A DNA stretch of 64,000 nt from positions 1 through 64,000 of the forward strand of contig NZ_CALJPG010000030.1 of NCBI RefSeq assembly GCF_937980635.1, written 5' to 3'. The position numbers and the translations under genes were made by a program. Positions 9,271 through 17,775 of this stretch are shown piece after piece; position 1 is the first letter of the stretch, and each line of letters opens with the position of its first letter. Below the pieces are notes generated by a model that was not told where the DNA came from, made no database searches, and worked only from the letters and a program-made list of their open reading frames with translations. The stretch is from an uncultured Campylobacter sp. Lineage in GTDB: Bacteria; Campylobacterota; Campylobacteria; Campylobacterales; Campylobacteraceae.

Positions 9271-9833
9271 AAAAGCTCGCCGTACTTTTTAGCGGCAGCG
9301 GCTCAAATTTGGAGGCTATTTTGCAGAAGCTGCACGGCAAGGTTTTTGGGGGTACTAAAATCGAAGTCGTGCTAACGCTAAGCAACAAAGCGGACGCGGG
9401 AGGCATAGCAAAGGCCGAAAAATTCGGACTTCAAAGCGTGATCCTAAATCACAAAGATTTTGCTAGCCGCGAGGAATTCGACGCCGCCCTCGTGCGCGAG
9501 ATCGAAAAAAGCGGCGCGGAGCTTACGGTGCTTGCGGGCTTTATGCGCATCCTCACACCAGTTTTTACGAGCAGGGTTCGCGCGATAAATTTGCATCCGT
9601 CGCTGCTGCCCCTTTTTAAGGGCGCGCACGCGATTAAGCAGAGCTTTGAAAGCGATATGAAGGTGGGCGGCGTGAGCGTGCACTGGGTCAGTGAGGAGCT
9701 TGACGGCGGCGCGATCATCGCTCAGCGCGCGTTTGAAAAGAGTGCGGGCATGAGCCTTGAAGCTTACGAAGCCAAAATCCACGAGATCGAACATGAGCTA
9801 TTGCCGCAGGTGATCGTAGAAATTTTGTGTTAA
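9261..9833 (+). CDS. purN: Phosphoribosylglycinamide formyltransferase
   Basis: Transfers a formyl group from 10-formyl-tetrahydrofolate to GAR, the third step of purine synthesis. It begins KLAVLFSGSGSNLEAIL, the PurN phosphate-binding loop. AGFMRILTPVF, INLHPSLLPLFKGAHAIKQ (with the catalytic Asn and His) and GVSVHWVSEELDGGAIIAQ follow. Its 190 residues are the normal length. The ATG lies inside the last codons of nnr (10-base overlap), so it is the last gene of the tig-clpP-def-comM-nnr-purN run. Confidence 0.96.
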   Translation: MVVKKLAVLFSGSGSNLEAILQKLHGKVFGGTKIEVVLTLSNKADAGGIAKAEKFGLQSVILNHKDFASREEFDAALVREIEKSGAELTVLAGFMRILTPVFTSRVRAINLHPSLLPLFKGAHAIKQSFESDMKVGGVSVHWVSEELDGGAIIAQRAFEKSAGMSLEAYEAKIHEIEHELLPQVIVEILC

Positions 9834-9905
9834 AGCTAAATTTAGCGCAGAAATTCACGCTAAATTTAAAGAGCGGATTTTGTAAATTTTAAAGCTTAGT
9901 CTTTT

Positions 9906-9935
9906 AAATTTAGGAGCGGATTCGAACCTAAATTT
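9906..9935. repeat. Short inverted repeat between purN and the DUF3137 gene
   Basis: AAATTTAGG at 9906-9914 is the exact reverse complement of CCTAAATTT at 9927-9935, with a 12-base loop. There is no clear T run beyond the stem, so it may be a weak terminator for the purN operon or simply a product of the very common AAATTT word. Confidence 0.4.
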
Positions 9936-9969
9936 TAAAATTTGCTTCGATAAATTTAGAAAGAGAAAG

Positions 9970-11010
9970 ATGACCGCAAACGAACTGGAAAAACTAAGGC
10001 TCGGTATCCTGGATGAGGCGGAGCAGCACAAAGGTGCGGCGTTTTCGATAATAGTACTAGCAGTGCTGGCCTCGGCGCTGTGGCTATTTTTCAATTTTAG
10101 AGATCAAAATGCAGCAATGGGCCTCTGCTGGATTATAGTGGCATTTAGCTGCGGCAGTATCTCTTATAGAGTAGTGAATAAAGATGCAAATATAGTGCGC
10201 GCATTTATCTTTTGCATCTTGCTGGGGATACTTGCCAAAGGCGTAGAAATATGCAAGAATGATGCCTTACGCTTCGTCATCGCACTCGTAACCATCTGCC
10301 TTTCGTTATTTAATATCGCGGGTGCCGCGCTGGAGCGGATCAAATATAATAGATCCAAAAAATTCGTCCGCGCCTTTAAACACCAATATATCGCGCCCTA
10401 TATCGCAAGCCTAGGCTACCGCTATGAAATTTCAGGCTCGTTTCGACCGGCGTATCTGCGCGCGAGCGGTCTATTTGTGGACGGCATAAGCTATTTCGAT
10501 TGCGAAGATAAAATTTCCGGCGTTTATGACGGAGTATTTTTCAGCTTTGCGGATGTTTGCGTGACTCATACTGACGAACGACGTAGCAGCAGGGGGATCT
10601 TTTTCTACGCAGAATTTAAAAAGCGCGTAAACTCGGTGGCGGTGATCCTGCCTTCGCTCAGCGCGAGGCCAACACTCGGCGGACTTAAGAAGATCGCGAT
10701 GGACGATAGCGAGTTTAGCTCCGCATTTAGCGTATATAGCGCCGATGCGGTGTCTGCAATGTATGCCCTCACACCCGCCTTTATGCGGCGCTTGCTTCGC
10801 TTTAGAAGCGGTGCCGGCGGACCGATCAGTTTAAGCTTTTCCGGTAGAAACGTCTATATTTTCATCCGCACGGGATACGATAGTTTCGAGCCTAGCGTGG
10901 ATCGCAGCGTATTTGGTTTTGATCCCGCCGCGTCTATCAAGCACGAGCTTCTATTCTTTCTCTCCATCGTAAAAAGTCTGAAATTAAACGAAAATATCTG
11001 GCAGGATTAA
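9970..11010 (+). CDS. DUF3137-family membrane protein
   Basis: 346 residues of unknown function. The N-terminus (about 25-45, 48-65, 75-92, 97-115) holds four hydrophobic segments. The remainder is soluble and shows the layout of DUF3137 proteins: YIAPYIASLGYRYE, LFVDGISYFDCEDKISGVYDGVFFSFADV and RGIFFYAEFKKRV. The family is found in many bacteria without an assigned role; the soluble domain is presumably cytoplasmic. The gene stands alone, 136 bases after purN, with AAGAGAAAG before the ATG. I recognise the family from the motif layout only. Confidence 0.7.
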   Translation: MTANELEKLRLGILDEAEQHKGAAFSIIVLAVLASALWLFFNFRDQNAAMGLCWIIVAFSCGSISYRVVNKDANIVRAFIFCILLGILAKGVEICKNDALRFVIALVTICLSLFNIAGAALERIKYNRSKKFVRAFKHQYIAPYIASLGYRYEISGSFRPAYLRASGLFVDGISYFDCEDKISGVYDGVFFSFADVCVTHTDERRSSRGIFFYAEFKKRVNSVAVILPSLSARPTLGGLKKIAMDDSEFSSAFSVYSADAVSAMYALTPAFMRRLLRFRSGAGGPISLSFSGRNVYIFIRTGYDSFEPSVDRSVFGFDPAASIKHELLFFLSIVKSLKLNENIWQD

Positions 11011-11574
11011 ATTCTAAAATTTGACCTTAAATCCGCAAATACGGAGGCTTTGCGCCGCCGCGGAATTTTAAAATTTAAAAGTACTATTCCCGGCTCGGCG
11101 CCGCTATGATTTAGAATTTTCGCGACAAGGTTTTGTGGACTTTGCCGCAAGGCCTATTGCATTTGCGGCGGAGAGCGAAGTTTGAAATCTATCGCGATGA
11201 AATCCCATACGATTTATAAATTTTTGCGGCCCGCATAGAGGGATTGAGCACTTCTCCGTACCGAATTGAGCGAAGATGGATACTGATATGGCGATGATTG
11301 CACCGTACGCTTTCCATAATGGAGATTATCACGCTGCCTATCATCGTGCCGCAAACGCTACTTTTACCGTCGCGAGCCTGCGCCAAAAAAAGTTGAGTGC
11401 CATCGCGGCAATGATAGAAGAGATAATTTACTCATATTTTCATCGTTCATTTCGCCATTCTAATGCTTTTAAAAATCGACGATTAAAAAAGCTCATACAA
11501 AAGCCAGCTACACATTTAATCTGCCTCCAAGCATTTTTAAGCGACAATACGAAAATCAAATTTTCGGAGTCTTC
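11011..11574. other. Gene-free stretch before the lipid cluster
   Basis: About 560 bases with no convincing gene. Short frames exist on both strands (plus 11276-11578, minus 11189-11386) but show no family motif, no good ribosome site and overlap each other. The right end, just before the phosphatidyltransferase, is AT-rich and probably holds its promoter, though no clear -10 stands out. Confidence 0.5.
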
Positions 11575-12177
11575 ATGACGATTTACGAGTTAAAGCCCAA
11601 ATTTCAAAATTTACTTCGTCCGTTAGTAAGACGCCTTTACGGCGCGGGCGTCAGCGCAAATCAAGTCACGATCGCAGCCTGCGTCATTTCCGTTCTACTG
11701 GGCGGACTTCTGATAAAATTTGCCGAAGTTTCGACGCTATTCTTTCTGCTGCCCGTTTGGATGTTTTTGCGTATGGCGCTAAATGCCATCGACGGCATGC
11801 TGGCTCGCGAGTTTAATCAAAAAAGTCCGCTGGGCGGCTACCTAAACGAAGCTACGGATGTTATCTCGGACGCCGCGCTTTATTTGCCGTTTGCCTTCGT
11901 GGCGCCGTTTGACTGGGGCGTTATCGCGCTCGTTATCTTTCTATCTTTTATGAGTGAGTTTTTGGGCGTCCTAGGGCAGGTGCACGGTTGCGGCAGGCGA
12001 TACGACGGGCCTATGGGCAAGAGCGACCGAGCGTTTTTATTCGGGCTTATAGCTACCATCTACGCGCTGCTAGGACAGCTGCCCCAGTGGAGCGTCTGGG
12101 TGCTTTACGTAGCAGCGTTTTTGCTTACGATAACCTGCGTAAATCGCGTGAGGATGGGGCTAAAAAGCGGGGAATAG
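11575..12177 (+). CDS. CDP-alcohol phosphatidyltransferase family protein (YnbA-like)
   Basis: An inner-membrane enzyme that moves a phosphatidyl group from CDP-diacylglycerol to an alcohol; the alcohol here is unknown. The family signature is at residues 73-95: DG..AR, eight residues, G87, then Asn91 and Asp95, followed by VISD. The usual third Asp is Asn91. This LNE..DVISD variant agrees with my recollection of E. coli YnbA rather than of PgsA or PssA. Several hydrophobic stretches (about 32-50, 55-70, 100-130, 145-160, 168-185) fit the six-helix fold. The 200-residue length and the GPMGKSDRAFLFG block also resemble YnbA. First gene of the lipid cluster; the next gene is 461 bases away. Confidence 0.85.
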   Translation: MTIYELKPKFQNLLRPLVRRLYGAGVSANQVTIAACVISVLLGGLLIKFAEVSTLFFLLPVWMFLRMALNAIDGMLAREFNQKSPLGGYLNEATDVISDAALYLPFAFVAPFDWGVIALVIFLSFMSEFLGVLGQVHGCGRRYDGPMGKSDRAFLFGLIATIYALLGQLPQWSVWVLYVAAFLLTITCVNRVRMGLKSGE

Positions 12178-12638
12178 GGCGCCTCGGACGAGGATAAATT
12201 TAATAGCTATCTCCAAAATCGACGCAAGGTAACGCCTAAATTTGATATAATTGCAAAAGTTTTAAGCTCGCCTCGACGCGGGCACGCAATCGTTATAAAT
12301 TTGAGCTTGTTTAAATTTACGAGATTTTTTGAGGCAAGAATAAAATATCGCGACGAATTTGTCCGCTTAATTTAGACATTTTAAAGGCGCTAGGCGCACA
12401 AAACGCACTTGGTTAATTTCGAGTATTTTATCAAAGTCGGTGAAATCAAAGGCAAGTAGTAAAAGCGGCAAATTGCAGGTATTACTTAAACCGTATTGGC
12501 TTTAATCGCCTTAAATTTATGTATAAAACACTCGTTTTCGGCGAGGCGGGCAAGAAACTCATTTGCCGCACGCAACGGCAAAATTGAAGGCGCCGCAAAA
12601 AGCGAATTTTAAAAGCAAAAGAGTAAAAAGGATACAAG
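12178..12638 (+). other. Gene-free stretch with a promoter-like site
   Basis: About 460 bases between the phosphatidyltransferase and the acyltransferase. I see no credible protein frame on either strand. The sequence AAATTTGATATAATTGC at 12239-12254 is a good Campylobacter-type extended -10 (TATAAT at 12246-12251). A transcript from it would have a leader of nearly 400 bases before the acyltransferase, or would include a small RNA. No riboswitch is recognised. Confidence 0.5.
12246..12251 (+). promoter_or_regulatory. Extended -10 promoter element
   Basis: TATAAT preceded by TTTGA, the arrangement of housekeeping promoters in Campylobacter, which often lack a -35 box. It could drive the acyltransferase, CDP-diglyceride synthase, DUF1287 and hydrolase-methyltransferase genes downstream. 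Confidence 0.55.
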
Positions 12639-13277
12639 ATGAAAAATTTTTTAGCCGCAGCGCTTGATTTTATCCTTTGCCGCATCACGATATTTATCAC
12701 AGGCGTACGGCCGCCGCAGGAGCTTTTAAACATCGGCGACGGCACTAAAATTTACTACGCAAACCACGCTAGCCACGGCGATTTTTTGCTGATTTTCGTC
12801 TCGCTGCCTTACCGCGTGAGAAAGCGCGTGCGCCCCGTCGCGGCGGCGGAGTACTGGGAGAGCGGGCGGGTGCGCAGATTTCTTGCTAAAAACGTATTTA
12901 ATATGGTGCTAATCAGCCGTCATAAAGATCCGTTAGAGGCGCTAACGCAAATGAGCGAAGCGCTGCAGGCACACTCTCTCATCATCTTTCCGGAAGGCAC
13001 GCGCAAGATGGACGACGATCTCGCGCTACAGCCGTTTAAAAGCGGGATATTTCGCCTGGCGCAGCAGTGTCCTGACATCCCGCTCGTGCCCGTATGGATC
13101 AAAAATGCGCGCAACGTCCTGCCCAAGGGCTTTATGATACCCATCCCGCTGCTTTGCGAGCTGATAGTGGGCGAGGAGATAACCTACGGCGGCGAGGGCA
13201 AGGGCGAGTTTTTACAAAAGGCGCAGGACGCGCTGCTAGCTATGAGCGATATGCAAAATGATAGAACGAAAGCCTAG
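12639..13277 (+). CDS. Lysophospholipid acyltransferase family protein (PlsC-like)
   Basis: Adds an acyl chain to a lysophospholipid or related glycerol phosphate at the inner membrane. The two diagnostic motifs are present: HX4D as NHASHGD (His43, Asp48) and FPEGTRK (119-122 EGTR), the latter for binding the phosphate of the acceptor. A later block IPLVPVWIKNA matches motif IV. There is one N-terminal hydrophobic segment (about 4-22). The start ATG has AAAAGGA upstream. Its 212 residues are on the short side but complete. The location within the YnbABCD-like cluster suggests a role in remodelling or making the cluster's lipid rather than general PlsC function, which is an inference. Confidence 0.88.
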   Translation: MKNFLAAALDFILCRITIFITGVRPPQELLNIGDGTKIYYANHASHGDFLLIFVSLPYRVRKRVRPVAAAEYWESGRVRRFLAKNVFNMVLISRHKDPLEALTQMSEALQAHSLIIFPEGTRKMDDDLALQPFKSGIFRLAQQCPDIPLVPVWIKNARNVLPKGFMIPIPLLCELIVGEEITYGGEGKGEFLQKAQDALLAMSDMQNDRTKA

Positions 13278-13614
13278 CGAGGCGACTTTGGCCAGAGCTG
13301 TAAATTTGAGCCCTGTAAATTCGCCACGCAAGACGGGAAAATTTGCGACCGATTTTTACGGCAAATTTGACGGCGAGCTTTCTAAAACGGCGGCTAAAAG
13401 CGTCAAATTTAAAAACAAAGCCCAAACCAAAACGCTTGCCTCGCCGCAAATCAAATTTGATCCAAGCGCGAGCCCAAAGCGCAAGCTTTTTTCGCTAACA
13501 AATTTAATCAAGCAAACTACCTGCAAGGCAAACCAAACGCGCGTAAATTTGACTAGCTCGGAGCGCTCCGAAACATACGTCGATTTAGCTTTAAATTTAA
13601 CCAAAAGGCACTAA
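13258..13614 (+). CDS. Doubtful small ORF rich in AAATTT words
   Basis: 118 codons with an ATG inside the end of the acyltransferase, ending one base before the start codon of the CDP-diglyceride synthase. The product would be very basic and low in complexity (Lys, Ser, Thr, Asn; recurring NL and KF pairs). The DNA holds about eight copies of AAATTT. It has no recognisable domain or signal peptide. It keeps an open frame and fits exactly between two genes, but the composition looks like the low-complexity inserts seen inside other genes here. It may be non-coding filler or a translated linker. Confidence 0.25.
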   Translation: MIERKPSEATLARAVNLSPVNSPRKTGKFATDFYGKFDGELSKTAAKSVKFKNKAQTKTLASPQIKFDPSASPKRKLFSLTNLIKQTTCKANQTRVNLTSSERSETYVDLALNLTKRH

Positions 13615-13615
13615 A

Positions 13616-14545
13616 ATGAACCCGCAAAATCATATATTAAATCTATTTTTAGGACTCATCGCGGTGCTAGTCGTCTCTAGCGCCATTGCATTTATGCTAA
13701 AGGCGAAATTCGGCGCCCAGAACAAAACCGTCTCAAATTTGACCTCGCGCATAAACGCCTGGTGGGCGATGATTTTGGTGATTTTTGCGTTTACGTATAT
13801 GGGCAAAAACGCCGTGATATTTTTATTTTTGCTCGTATCTTTTGCCGCATTGCGCGAGTTTTTGTCGCTCATCTACATCCGCAGGGGCGATCACATCGCG
13901 CTCGTGGCGTGCTTTTACGTGATTTTGCCCGCGCAGTATATTTTTATCTATGCTGATTGGTACGCGATGGCGATGATATTTATCCCGGTTTACGGATTTT
14001 TATTTTTGCCGATTTTGGCGGCTATTTGCGGCGATGCGGCGTATTTTTTAGAGCGCTCGACGAAGATCCAGTGGGCGCTGATGATCTGCGTGTTTTGTAT
14101 CTCGCATATCCCCGCGCTTCTTTTGCTGGATCTTGAGCGCGGTAGCAGCATGGAGCTAATGCTATTTTTGATCATAGTCGTGCAGTCTAGCGACGTGCTG
14201 CAGTACGTCTGGGGCAAGCTTTTTGGCAAGCGCAAGATCGCGCCTAGCATCAGTCCGTCTAAGACCGTGGTCGGCTTTGCGGGAGGGGTTCTTAGCGCTA
14301 GCGCGCTGGCTGCGTGCCTGCATCATCTCACGCCCTTTGGCGCGGTGGGGGCGTTTTTCATCGGGCTTGCCGTTTGTATGATGGGCTTTTTAGGAGGTCT
14401 CGTTATGTCTGCGATCAAGCGCGATCTGGGCGTCAAGGACTGGGGTTATATGATCAGCGGGCACGGCGGGATGCTTGACCGTATGGACTCGCTGTGCTTT
14501 GCGGCGCCGATATTTTTTCACATAGTTAGATATTTTTACGCGTGA
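13616..14545 (+). CDS. CDP-diglyceride synthase family protein (YnbB/CdsA-like)
   Basis: Would make a CDP-activated lipid (CDP-diacylglycerol or a relative) from CTP and a phosphatidic acid at the inner membrane. Multiple hydrophobic segments cover residues 8-190. The C-terminal signature SPSKTVVGFAGGVLSA ... IKRDLGVKDWGYMISGHGGMLDRMDS contains the conserved KD, HGG and DRxD residues of phosphatidate cytidylyltransferases. Its 309 residues are closer to YnbB than to many housekeeping CdsA proteins. It sits next to a CDP-alcohol transferase-type system, which suggests that it supplies that enzyme. A separate housekeeping cdsA would be expected elsewhere in the genome. Confidence 0.9.
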   Translation: MNPQNHILNLFLGLIAVLVVSSAIAFMLKAKFGAQNKTVSNLTSRINAWWAMILVIFAFTYMGKNAVIFLFLLVSFAALREFLSLIYIRRGDHIALVACFYVILPAQYIFIYADWYAMAMIFIPVYGFLFLPILAAICGDAAYFLERSTKIQWALMICVFCISHIPALLLLDLERGSSMELMLFLIIVVQSSDVLQYVWGKLFGKRKIAPSISPSKTVVGFAGGVLSASALAACLHHLTPFGAVGAFFIGLAVCMMGFLGGLVMSAIKRDLGVKDWGYMISGHGGMLDRMDSLCFAAPIFFHIVRYFYA

Positions 14546-14552
14546 GGTTTTG

Positions 14553-15107
14553 ATGAAAATTTGGAGCAAAATTTTACTTTTAGCGCTGACAGCAAATTTT
14601 GCATTTGCATTTTCGGCCGAAAAACTCGTGCAAGACGCTAGAGCGCAGGTTGGACGGACGCTGTTTTACGATCCTTCGTACGAGAGGCTAGCCTATCCGA
14701 TGGGCGACGTGGATATGATGAAGGGCGTTTGCACCGACGTCGTAGTTAGGGTGCTACGCGGGCAGGATATCGATCTGCAGCGGCTCATCCACGAGGACAT
14801 GAGCGCAAATTTTAGCGCCTATCCAAAAAACTGGGGCGCGAAAAAGACCGACAAAAATATCGATCATCGCCGCGTGCCAAACATCGCGACCTATTTAAAA
14901 CGCAAGGATTACGAGACGAAGGGCGAGTTTAAAGCAGGCGATATCGTGACGTGGCGGCTGGATAACGGCAGGCCGCACATCGGCATAGTTTCGGATAAAT
15001 TTGCTGCCGGCAAAACCCCGCTCGTGATCCATAATATCGGGCTTGGCGTGCAGGAAGAGGACGTGCTAAATGTTTACGAGATAACGGGGCACTTTAGGAT
15101 AAAATAA
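14553..15107 (+). CDS. DUF1287 periplasmic protein, probable papain-like hydrolase fold
   Basis: 184 residues with a signal peptide (about 1-20, ending ANFAFAF). The mature part shows the full DUF1287 layout: RAQVGRTLFYDPSY, a conserved GVCTDVVVR with Cys60, NIDHRRVPN at about 102-110, PHIGIVS with His142 and LVIHNIG with His160. The Cys followed by a His in HIGIV resembles NlpC/P60 and CHAP-type cysteine hydrolases, so peptidase or amidase activity in the periplasm is plausible but unproven. A TTG one codon upstream is possible, but the ATG at 14553 fits the GAGG site better. It lies 7 bases after the CDP-diglyceride synthase, so probably cotranscribed. Confidence 0.82.
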   Translation: MKIWSKILLLALTANFAFAFSAEKLVQDARAQVGRTLFYDPSYERLAYPMGDVDMMKGVCTDVVVRVLRGQDIDLQRLIHEDMSANFSAYPKNWGAKKTDKNIDHRRVPNIATYLKRKDYETKGEFKAGDIVTWRLDNGRPHIGIVSDKFAAGKTPLVIHNIGLGVQEEDVLNVYEITGHFRIK

Positions 15108-15145
15108 GTAGAAAAATCGATAAATTTAAGTAAGAAAGGCGAAAA

Positions 15146-17152
15146 ATGGATTTTAAAGAGAGCTATTTTATAACAAGCGATGGGGCGAGGATATTTTACA
15201 GATACCGTTTGGCTGCGGACGTAGCGTGCGAAAACCCGGGCGCAGGCGAAGTAAATTTGAGCGAGGACGGCAAATTTGACGGGTCAAATTTAAGCACCGA
15301 GGTCGCAAACGAAACGTCAAATTTGACCGACGAGCAAACAGGCGGCACAGACGAAAATGCGGAGCTAAATTTAAGCGGCGAAGGTAAACCCGGCGAGCAA
15401 AATTTACTAAACGGCGGCGAAAACTCGGACTCAAATTTAAACGAGAAAGAGCCGGCTGAAAACGCCGAGCAAAATCTCAAATTTAAAGCCGCGCCAAACG
15501 CCAAAGCCGTAGCGATTTTTCACCGCGGGCACGAGCACTCGGGTAGGACGACGCACGTAGCGGACGAGCTAGCGGACGAGAGTTTGAGCTATTTTGCGTG
15601 GGATCAGCGCGGACACGGCAGGAGCGACGGCGAGCGGGGCGACGCGCCGAGTGTCGGCCGCCTCATCGCCGACGTGGACGAGTTTGTGGCACATATCGAG
15701 CAGAGATTCGGCTTTGAGACGCAAAATCTAGCCGTGATAGCCCAGAGCGTGGGCGCCGTGCTGGTCTCGGCGTGGCTGCACGACTACGCTGTGCGCGTTC
15801 GCTGCGCGGTGCTAGCTAGTCCTGCGTTTAGCGTGAAGCTTTACGTGCCGTTTGCTAGAGCGGGCCTAAAGGCGCTCTACTGCGCCCGCGGAAATTTTTT
15901 CGTAAACAGCTACGTCAAGGCTCACTATCTCACTCACGACAAGGATCGCCAGGCCAGCTACGACGCCGATGTGCTCATCACTCGCGCGATCTCGGTGCGC
16001 ATACTGCTGGGGCTTTACGAAGCGGCGCAGCGCGTGGTTTCTGACGCTGCAGCTATCACGACGCCTACGCTGCTGCTGATCTCGGGCGATGACTGGGTCG
16101 TGGAGCACGCACCGCAGCACGAGTTTTACAACGCTCTTGGCGCGCGCGTAAAAAGGCGCGAGGTTTTAGAGGGATTTTACCACGATACGCTGGGCGAGAG
16201 CGAGCGGGAGAGGGCGTTTGAGATCGTGCGCGAGTTCGTCGGCGAGAGGTTTAGAGCGCCTTTTAGCGAGGTGGAGTGCACGCATGCGGACGAATACGGC
16301 TTTAGCCGCGAGGAGGCCGATAGGCTAGCTACGCCGCTACCGAGATTTAGCCCGAAAAATTTGCGGTTTAAATTTCAGCGGATATTTATGCAGGCGGTTT
16401 CGCCGTGGGTCGGCGGGCTCAAGATCGGCGAAAATACCGGCTACGATAGCGGCAGTACGCTTGATTACGTTTACCGAAACGAGCCGCAAGGGGCGAATAA
16501 ATTTTTTAAATTTATCGACGAAATTTACCTAAACGCCATCGGCTGGCGCGGTATCAGAGAGCGCAAACGAAATATCAAGCTAGCCATCGATCAAGCCGTA
16601 GCAAAGCTACAGGAGCGAGGCGAGCCGCTACGACTGCTCGACATCGCCTCGGGACACGGCAGATACATACTAGACGCCGCGCAGGGGCATAAATTTGAGC
16701 GCATAACGCTGCGCGACTACAGCGACATAAACGTAAAAGCCGGTAGCGAAATGATAAAGGAGCGCGGGCTAGAGGACGTCGCGAGCTTTACGCAGTCAAA
16801 CGCCTTTGACGCCGCTAGCTACGAGGGTCTACAGGGTACATATACGCTAGGCGTCGTGTCGGGGCTGTTTGAGCTCTTCCCGGATAACTCGGTCGTGTGC
16901 ACCGCGCTACAGGGCTTTTCAAGCAGCGTAAGAAGCGGCGGCTACCTCATCTACACCAATCAGCCGTGGCATCCGCAGCTTGAGATGATCGCGCGCGCTC
17001 TATCTAGCCACAGGCAGGGCGCTGCGTGGATCATGCGCCGCCGCAGCCAGGCCGAGATGGATCAGCTTGTAGCAAATGCGGGATTTAAAAAGGTGAAAGA
17101 GTGGATAGATGGGGATGGGATATTTAGCGTGAGTTTGGCCGTTAAAATTTAG
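15146..17152 (+). CDS. Alpha/beta hydrolase-methyltransferase fusion (YnbC-like)
   Basis: 668 residues in two enzymes. The first half is a serine hydrolase of the monoacylglycerol-lipase type: FHRGHEHSGR, AWDQRGHGRSDG, nucleophile Ser201 in AQSVGA, acid at Asp315/316 (ISGDDWVV) and His346 (GFYHDTLGE). The second half is a class I SAM-dependent methyltransferase with motif I LLDIASGHGR (about 497-507). The order and the block NFFVNSYVKAHYLTHD match E. coli YnbC as I recall it. Residues about 32-115, between the first strands and FHRGHEHSG, are an extra acidic, Asn-rich insert whose DNA holds eight AAATTT words. No signal peptide is seen, so it is cytoplasmic. The substrate is unknown; lipid processing is inferred from its neighbours. 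Confidence 0.88.
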   Translation: MDFKESYFITSDGARIFYRYRLAADVACENPGAGEVNLSEDGKFDGSNLSTEVANETSNLTDEQTGGTDENAELNLSGEGKPGEQNLLNGGENSDSNLNEKEPAENAEQNLKFKAAPNAKAVAIFHRGHEHSGRTTHVADELADESLSYFAWDQRGHGRSDGERGDAPSVGRLIADVDEFVAHIEQRFGFETQNLAVIAQSVGAVLVSAWLHDYAVRVRCAVLASPAFSVKLYVPFARAGLKALYCARGNFFVNSYVKAHYLTHDKDRQASYDADVLITRAISVRILLGLYEAAQRVVSDAAAITTPTLLLISGDDWVVEHAPQHEFYNALGARVKRREVLEGFYHDTLGESERERAFEIVREFVGERFRAPFSEVECTHADEYGFSREEADRLATPLPRFSPKNLRFKFQRIFMQAVSPWVGGLKIGENTGYDSGSTLDYVYRNEPQGANKFFKFIDEIYLNAIGWRGIRERKRNIKLAIDQAVAKLQERGEPLRLLDIASGHGRYILDAAQGHKFERITLRDYSDINVKAGSEMIKERGLEDVASFTQSNAFDAASYEGLQGTYTLGVVSGLFELFPDNSVVCTALQGFSSSVRSGGYLIYTNQPWHPQLEMIARALSSHRQGAAWIMRRRSQAEMDQLVANAGFKKVKEWIDGDGIFSVSLAVKI

Positions 17153-17315
17153 CCTTTTGCGTGGCTTGCCTCGCGAGCGCTTTTGAGAGAGATTTAAAAT
17201 TTTAAGTCTGCGGCAGACTATTTGTTTAGCCTTGACTTAAAATTTCTGCACAACTCTCAAAATCATCTCACGATATTGCGCCTTATCGTTTTACGCTCAA
17301 ATTTGGGGTCAAATT

Positions 17316-17775
17316 TGCGAATTTTACCCACCGAGATCCGCACCTTGAAAATGTAAATTCGTTACACTCAAATTTAACTAAAACCCGCGACGCTTTGCCT
17401 GTAAGGCAAAGCAGTGTCGCCACCTCTCACGTGCAGTGGGGTAGGTGGGGGTTTGGGGGCGGAAGGGGCGACGCTTCGTAAGTAGAAACCCCTTCCGCCA
17501 CCCAAGAAAAAGAGAAAGGCGGATACAAAAGGGAGCTCTTTTGCTTCGGCTTTGCCTCGCCTTGTGCTTAGCTGCACTTCGTTTGCTACTGCTAGGACGC
17601 ACTCTCTTTGAGAGCTGCTAGCAGAGTGCATTTTAAGCCCCCCCCTTTACAATAAAGTAAAAAACAACCTCAAACGGTTGTTTTTTACGAAAAGAATCTA
17701 ACTAAATTTGACTAATTTAAATTTAGTATCTTAAATATACAGGTCTGGGTGAGTAAAATTTACAAATTTCGGCTT
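17316..17775. repeat. Structured repeat element A with inverted ends
   Basis: A non-coding block of about 450 bases. Its left end (17316-17385, containing CCACCGAGATCCGCACC) is an imperfect inverted copy of its right end (17701-17770, containing AGGTCTGGGTGAGTAAAAT). Inside are several perfect stems: GCTTTGCC 17392-17399 with GGCAAAGC 17405-17412; GGCGGAAGGGG 17458-17468 with CCCCTTCCGCC 17489-17499; and GTAAAAAACAACC 17657-17669 with GGTTGTTTTTTAC 17676-17688. The 30 bases at 17531-17560 are repeated exactly in element B. Short frames on the minus strand here have no protein-like features. It could be a MITE-like element or a structured RNA gene. Confidence 0.6.
17657..17688. terminator. Strong hairpin, possible bidirectional terminator
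   Basis: A perfect 13-base-pair stem (GTAAAAAACAACC / GGTTGTTTTTTAC) with a six-base loop, carrying a T run in its 3' arm on either strand. It lies within repeat element A, 500 bases after the YnbC-like gene, and would end transcription from either side. Confidence 0.5.

Noticed and set aside
9901..9960. tRNA-like TTCGAA sequence
   Set aside because: Only the T-loop-like word is present; there is no acceptor stem or anticodon arm. It is part of an AAATTTAGG inverted repeat.
11189..11578. Two overlapping short frames, one per strand, before the phosphatidyltransferase
   Set aside because: No ribosome site, no family-like sequence, and they overlap each other; left as a gene-free stretch.
17374..17631. 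Two minus-strand frames in the repeat element
   Set aside because: They run through perfect hairpin arms and homopolymer tracts, and the products are Pro/Arg/Ser-rich without a protein pattern. The RNA/DNA structure explains the sequence better.
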